64,000 nucleotides of DNA, from positions 992,001 through 1,056,000 of the forward strand of contig NZ_SDQD01000001.1 of the NCBI RefSeq assembly GCF_004153685.1, in the 5' to 3' direction. Source of the DNA: Pollutimonas harenae (GTDB lineage: Bacteria > Pseudomonadota > Gammaproteobacteria > Burkholderiales > Burkholderiaceae_B). The translations under genes were made by a program, and so were the position numbers. Position 1 is the stretch's first letter; each line of letters starts with the position of its first letter. The notes under the pieces are model-generated. The model saw only the letters and a program-made list of their open reading frames with translations. It was not told the origin of the DNA and did not search any database. This document shows, piece after piece, positions 59,979 through 64,000 of this stretch.

Positions 59979-61822
59979 ATAGTCTATTGGTTAAAGCGAG
60001 CACTGCACTGCGTCTTGGTGTACCCAATCTTGGGCGTGTAGCGTTATATAGATTTGGCCTTAAATCGGGCCTTAATCCTGTTCAACACTTGAGTGCAGTG
60101 TTGCCTGCAGGACCCTTTTTCAGTTTGCCAGTGCAGTTCGCTAATGAGCGAGCGATGCCGCGCGCTGGCTGGTACCGATACAGCGAGGCTTTTGGACAGT
60201 TTTTGAGTGATCTGGGCCAAACTCCGCCGCTGTGGGTGGCCAGCTGTTTGAGTAACAAGCCTGTTGAGGGAGCGGAGCGGGATTGGTGGCAAATTCCAGA
60301 CTTTGACCGTCTTGTTGGGGACATCAAGACGGTCTGGGAGTTCTCGCGTTTTGATTGGATGCTGGCATGCGCCCAGCATGCCGCTAAAGGTGACGAGAAC
60401 GCTTTGCTGCGCCTTAATGACTGGCTTGTCGACTGGTTGCAGACAAACCCACCCTACAAGGGCCCGAACTGGAAGTGTGGGCAGGAAGCATCGATACGGA
60501 TTATGCATTTGGCCATGGCTGCTCAATTGCTAGGCCAGGTTACGGGTAGTGCGTCGGGCTTACTGGATCTTGTCGAGGCACATATGCAACGTATCGCACC
60601 TACGGTGTTGTATGCAATGGCGCAGGACAACAACCACGGCACATCCGAGGCGGCAGCTTTGTTCATCGGCGGTTCGTGGCTGGAAGCCAATAACAGGACA
60701 GCTGGATACAGGTTTACCAGAGTAGGCCGCAAGTGGCTGGAGAATCGTGCCCGTCGACTGATCGAGAAGGACGGTAGCTTTAGCCAGTATTCGCTCAATT
60801 ATCATCGCGTAATGCTGGATAGCTTCAGCATGGTAGAGTTATGGCGGCGGCAACTGGCTTTGCCAGCTTTCAGTCAGGAGTTTTATACGCGGGTAGCGGC
60901 GGCGAGTGAGTGGCTGCGTTGCATAACCCAATCAATTAATGGTGATGGCCCAAACCTGGGCGCCAATGATGGGGCTCGATTGCTCCCATTGACTGATACC
61001 GATTATCGGGACTATCGACCCTCCATCCAATTGGCCTCCGTGCTGTTTCACTCGGCCCGTGCTTATTCAGAAAGTGGTGATTGGAATCAGCCCCTCTACT
61101 GGCTAGGGCTTACTTTGCCTGAAGCACAACTTCCTGAACCAACCGGTGTTCAGTTTGATAGTGGTGGTTATTTTGTACTGAGGCAGGGGCCAGCAGTGAC
61201 TTTGCTGCGCTATCCGCGTTTTCGGTTTCGCCCGAGCCAAGCAGATGCCTTACATATTGATCTCTGGCTTGGCGGGGAAAATTGGCTCCGCGATGCAGGT
61301 ACCTTCAGTTACAACACCGAGCAACGTTGGCTTGATTATTTCCCTGGTACTGTGGCGCACAATACGGTGCAGTTTGATGGCCGCGACCAGATGCCTCGCT
61401 TAAGTCGCTTTCTATTTGGTGCTTGGCTCAAGTCACGGAATGTTGAGCCGCTCGTTGTCTCTAACGGCAAGCAGAGTGGTGGTGCTGGCTACCGGGATTG
61501 GAAAGGAGCCAAGCACCACAGGCGCGTTGTGTTGTCAGGCCATACCTTGAAGGTGACGGATCTGGTAAGCGGTTTTGCTTGCAAAGCCGTGTTGAGGTGG
61601 CGGCTTAAGCCGGGTAACTGGTCAATTGATGCCGATGCACAGTGCGTGCAAACTGATGGTTTCAGCTTGGTGGTAAGTTCGGCAGTGCCGCTTAAGCGAT
61701 TTGAACTGGTTGACGGCTGGGAGTCGCGCTATTACTTAAAAAAGACACCTCTTCCAGTTCTGGAGGTAGAAATCGATCAGCCTGGTGAGCTAATCACAAA
61801 TATCGAATGGGTGAGGCAGTGA
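59975..61822 (+). CDS. Heparinase II/III family protein (alginate lyase fold), no signal peptide
   Basis: 615 residues. The N-terminal alpha-toroid shows NWKCGQEASIRIMHLAMA and MAQDNNHGTSEAAALFIGGSW, with His and Asn of the lyase site; a Tyr follows in YSLNYHRVMLDS. The C-terminal beta-sandwich has ADALHIDLWLGGENWLRDAG and VAHNTVQFDGRDQMPR. I see no signal peptide, although family lyases normally act on uronate glycans outside the cytoplasm. It overlaps the oxidoreductase gene by ATGA. A role in trimming or editing the uronate-containing glycan is inference. Confidence 0.83.
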   Translation: MNSLLVKASTALRLGVPNLGRVALYRFGLKSGLNPVQHLSAVLPAGPFFSLPVQFANERAMPRAGWYRYSEAFGQFLSDLGQTPPLWVASCLSNKPVEGAERDWWQIPDFDRLVGDIKTVWEFSRFDWMLACAQHAAKGDENALLRLNDWLVDWLQTNPPYKGPNWKCGQEASIRIMHLAMAAQLLGQVTGSASGLLDLVEAHMQRIAPTVLYAMAQDNNHGTSEAAALFIGGSWLEANNRTAGYRFTRVGRKWLENRARRLIEKDGSFSQYSLNYHRVMLDSFSMVELWRRQLALPAFSQEFYTRVAAASEWLRCITQSINGDGPNLGANDGARLLPLTDTDYRDYRPSIQLASVLFHSARAYSESGDWNQPLYWLGLTLPEAQLPEPTGVQFDSGGYFVLRQGPAVTLLRYPRFRFRPSQADALHIDLWLGGENWLRDAGTFSYNTEQRWLDYFPGTVAHNTVQFDGRDQMPRLSRFLFGAWLKSRNVEPLVVSNGKQSGGAGYRDWKGAKHHRRVVLSGHTLKVTDLVSGFACKAVLRWRLKPGNWSIDADAQCVQTDGFSLVVSSAVPLKRFELVDGWESRYYLKKTPLPVLEVEIDQPGELITNIEWVRQ

Positions 61823-63048
61823 AAGTTCTTTATTTTCATCAGCATTTTGTGACACCAAAGGGAGCGGGAGCAATTCGGTCCTACGCCATGGCGCGCAAGC
61901 TGATTGAACGTGGCCATAGCGTTACCCTGGTTTGCGGCAGTGCGCAGGGTGGCACTACTGGCCTGGTTGGTAACTTCGTTAACGGTCAGCGCCGGGGGGT
62001 AGTCGACGGAATTGATGTGCTGGAGTTGAACCTCGAGTATTCCAACAGCGATGGGTTTGCTAAGCGAGTAAGAACCTTTCTTAGTTTTGCTTTGCGTAGT
62101 GTTAAGGTTGCTTTGACCGAACAATACGATCTGGTCTTTGCTACAACAACACCCTTAACGGCGGGTATACCCGGCATTCTTGCGCGCTGGCTGCGTAGCA
62201 AGCCATTTGTTTTCGAAGTGCGAGATCTCTGGCCAGAGCTGCCAAAGGCAATGGGTGTGGTCACGAATCCCGTGCTGTTGTCGGCGATGAGCCTACTTGA
62301 ATGGGTAAGCTATCGCTCTGCGCACAGCTTGATTGGGCTGTCGCCTGGTATCGTTGAGGGTATCAAGAAGCGTGGTGTACCGGCTGAGCGCATCACCATG
62401 ATACCTAACGGATGCGACCTGGATATTTTTGCAACAGAAGCCGAGCCGTGGCGACCGGAAGAGATTGCCGATACCGATTTGATGGCGATCTTTGCAGGTA
62501 CGCACGGAATAGCGAACGGCTTGGATGCAGTTCTGGATGCCGCCGCCGAACTCAAGCGACGAGGTATCAGTGATATCAAACTGCTGCTGATCGGTAATGG
62601 AAAGCTCAAGCCTGCACTTCAGGAGCGTGCACGCAGAGAAGGGCTGGACAATGTCGTGTTTCATGACCCGGTGATCAAAACCCGTCTTGCCGGGCTGATG
62701 CAGTCCACCGACCTAGGTATGCAAATTCTGGCGAATGTGCCTGCCTTCTATTATGGAACCTCGCCCAATAAATTTTTTGACTACATCTCCGCCGGTTTGC
62801 CTGTGCTAAGCAACTACCCTGGCTGGCTCGCGGGGATGATCGAAAACGAACAGTGTGGTTATGTCGTTCCGCCAGCAGATCCAAAAGCGTTTGCTGATGC
62901 ACTGGAGCGCGCTGCCGCTAATCGCGGAGGGTTGAAGGTCATGAGTGCCAACAGCAGGACGTTGGCCAAGCGCGAGTTTGATCGGCGTCAGCTGTCTGAT
63001 CAGTGGGTGGTGTGGGTGGAAGACACATTCCGGAAGAGGGGGCGCTAG
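61819..63048 (+). CDS. Glycosyltransferase family 4 (WbuB-like)
   Basis: 409 residues from a GTG at 61819 that overlaps the previous stop; an ATG at 61807 would add four residues. VKVLYFHQHFVTPKGAGAIRSYAMA is the usual WbuB-type start. Also visible are FVFEVRDLWPELPKAMGVV, VTMIPNGCDLD-like ITMIPNGCDLDIF, and the donor-site YYGTSPNKFFDYISAGLPVL, which replaces the plain EX7E motif. WbuB-type enzymes transfer 6-deoxy amino sugars such as FucNAc; the donor here is unproven. Confidence 0.87.
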   Translation: MKVLYFHQHFVTPKGAGAIRSYAMARKLIERGHSVTLVCGSAQGGTTGLVGNFVNGQRRGVVDGIDVLELNLEYSNSDGFAKRVRTFLSFALRSVKVALTEQYDLVFATTTPLTAGIPGILARWLRSKPFVFEVRDLWPELPKAMGVVTNPVLLSAMSLLEWVSYRSAHSLIGLSPGIVEGIKKRGVPAERITMIPNGCDLDIFATEAEPWRPEEIADTDLMAIFAGTHGIANGLDAVLDAAAELKRRGISDIKLLLIGNGKLKPALQERARREGLDNVVFHDPVIKTRLAGLMQSTDLGMQILANVPAFYYGTSPNKFFDYISAGLPVLSNYPGWLAGMIENEQCGYVVPPADPKAFADALERAAANRGGLKVMSANSRTLAKREFDRRQLSDQWVVWVEDTFRKRGR

Positions 63049-63052
63049 CGTT

Positions 63053-63649
63053 ATGTTGAAGCGTATTTTTGATATGCTTGCTTCGGCAACCACTCTGATG
63101 CTGTTGTCTCCGGTCATGGCCATTGTCGCTTGGCAAATCAGTCGTAAGATGGGATCTCCGGTTCTGTTTCGTCAGATCCGGCCTGGATTGAACGGCAGGC
63201 CCTTTCAGATGGTGAAGTTTCGCACTATGAAGGACGCGGAAGATGCTGATGGTAACCCTCTGCCTGATTCCGAGCGATTGACTCCCTTTGGTCAGTTCCT
63301 GCGCTCATCGAGCCTGGATGAGTTGCCGGAGCTGTGGAATGTGCTTAAGGGTGACATGAGCCTGGTTGGGCCGCGCCCGCTGTTGATGGAGTATTTGCCG
63401 CTATATTCGGCTGAGCAGTATCGCCGTCACGAGGTGCGCCCGGGAGTGACAGGTTGGGCGCAGGTCAATGGCCGTAATACCCTCAGTTGGGATGAGAAGT
63501 TCAAGCTGGATGTATGGTACGTTGATAATCGGTCGTTTTGGCTGGATATTAAAATTCTGCTTTTGACGGTTAAAAAGGTGCTGGTGCGTGATGGTATCAG
63601 CGCAGACGGTGAGGCAACCATGTCTAAGTTCACAGGTAATGGCTCATGA
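63053..63649 (+). CDS. Monotopic phosphoglycosyl transferase (PglC-like)
   Basis: 198 residues from the ATG at 63053. It starts with a reentrant hydrophobic helix (RIFDMLASATTLMLLSPVMA), then the small bacterial sugar transferase domain: FRQIRPGLNGRPFQMVKFRTM, SLDELPELWNVLKGDMSLVGPRP with the catalytic Asp-Glu, and RPGVTGWAQVNGRN. It starts lipid-linked glycan synthesis, typically with a bacillosamine-like sugar. It is a second initiating enzyme, distinct from the larger one in locus 1, and overlaps the PglD-like gene. Confidence 0.92.
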   Translation: MLKRIFDMLASATTLMLLSPVMAIVAWQISRKMGSPVLFRQIRPGLNGRPFQMVKFRTMKDAEDADGNPLPDSERLTPFGQFLRSSSLDELPELWNVLKGDMSLVGPRPLLMEYLPLYSAEQYRRHEVRPGVTGWAQVNGRNTLSWDEKFKLDVWYVDNRSFWLDIKILLLTVKKVLVRDGISADGEATMSKFTGNGS

Positions 63650-64000
63650 AGCGCCTAGCAGTTCTGGGTGCTAGTGGGCATGGCAAGGTAGTGGCCGATT
63701 GCGCTGAGCTGTGCGGCTGGAATGCAGTTAGTTTCTTTGATGATGCCTGGCCTGCTTTGCAACAAAATGGTGCGTGGCCGGTAAAGGGCAATACAGAAGA
63801 TTTGCTTGCTGGTCTGTCGAGTTACGATGGTGTGGTGGTGGGTATAGGTAATAATAAAATTCGCCAAGTCAAGCTTAAGCAGTTATTTGACGTTGGGGCG
63901 CCAATTGTAAGCCTTGTGCACCCCACAGCGGTAGTCAGCCAGCATGCCAGTCTAGGGCTGGGGTGCGTAGTTTTTGCAAATGCAGTAATCAATGTTGATG
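63646..64000 (+). CDS. PglD/NeuD-like acetyltransferase (5' part; gene runs off the window)
   Basis: 118 codons are visible from the ATG overlapping the previous stop. The N-terminal Rossmann-like domain is clear: KRLAVLGASGHGKVVADCAE, then GVVVGIGNNKIRQ, followed by the first left-handed beta-helix turns SLVHPTAVVSQHASLGLGCV. Family members N-acetylate UDP-4-amino sugars (PglD) or O-acetylate sialic acid. Pairing with PglC predicts that an aminotransferase and a WbpM/PglF dehydratase follow beyond 64000. Confidence 0.88.
   Translation, partial: MKRLAVLGASGHGKVVADCAELCGWNAVSFFDDAWPALQQNGAWPVKGNTEDLLAGLSSYDGVVVGIGNNKIRQVKLKQLFDVGAPIVSLVHPTAVVSQHASLGLGCVVFANAVINVD

Overview
The window reads as chromosome of a GC-rich betaproteobacterium of the order Burkholderiales, most like the family Alcaligenaceae (Bordetella / Achromobacter / Pusillimonas type). 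The grounds are gene order (mla operon, ABC-2 exporter, bolA, murA, hisG), a short-form HisG, a second-type IF-1 and the protein sequences as I recognise them; no database search was possible.

Layout. 1-7372 (all minus): an envelope block transcribed as mlaF-mlaE-mlaD-mlaA-mlaC, a strong terminator, then an ABC-2 exporter pair, a BolA/IbaG protein, murA and the start of hisG. 7487-12113 (minus): a complete branched-chain amino acid type ABC uptake system livK-H-M-G-F. 12342-18523 (minus): glutamate synthase gltB-gltD. 18524-19101: a non-coding stretch with a very long imperfect palindrome. 19102-22843: small accessory genes (cupin, DUF1905/YdeI protein, TetR divergent from a VOC protein, LysR divergent from RidA). 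22846-27556 (minus): a periplasmic molybdenum hydroxylase operon (Moco subunit, 2Fe-2S subunit, triheme cytochrome c). 27880-30000: an exported serine beta-lactamase/esterase behind an 11-G tract, and a RAYT-family protein that has lost its catalytic residues. 30152-36913: a FadN-type beta-oxidation fusion with its thiolase, pgi, infA and an EamA exporter.

37060-39004 is a complete IS21-family element with a 6-bp target duplication. It landed in the last codons of an O-antigen ligase-like gene and rewrote its C-terminus. From there to the end lie two adjacent polysaccharide loci. Locus 1 (38982-47540) has two ligase/polymerase-like membrane proteins, a polytopic sugar-phosphate transferase, a Wzx flippase and three glycosyltransferases. 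Locus 2 (47805-64000+) opens with a MarR-type EPS regulator behind a palindrome, then wecB-wecC (UDP-ManNAcA), rmlB-D-A-C (dTDP-L-rhamnose), an AT-rich wzx-wzy-glycosyltransferase insert, a two-domain oxidoreductase with a heparinase-fold protein, a GT4, a PglC-like transferase and a PglD-like acetyltransferase cut by the window edge.

No tRNA, rRNA or CRISPR array was recognised. The observations most likely to be new are the roughly 260-bp palindrome upstream of gltB, the catalytically dead RAYT protein, the IS-rewritten ligase tail, and the oxidoreductase/heparinase-fold pair inside the polysaccharide locus.
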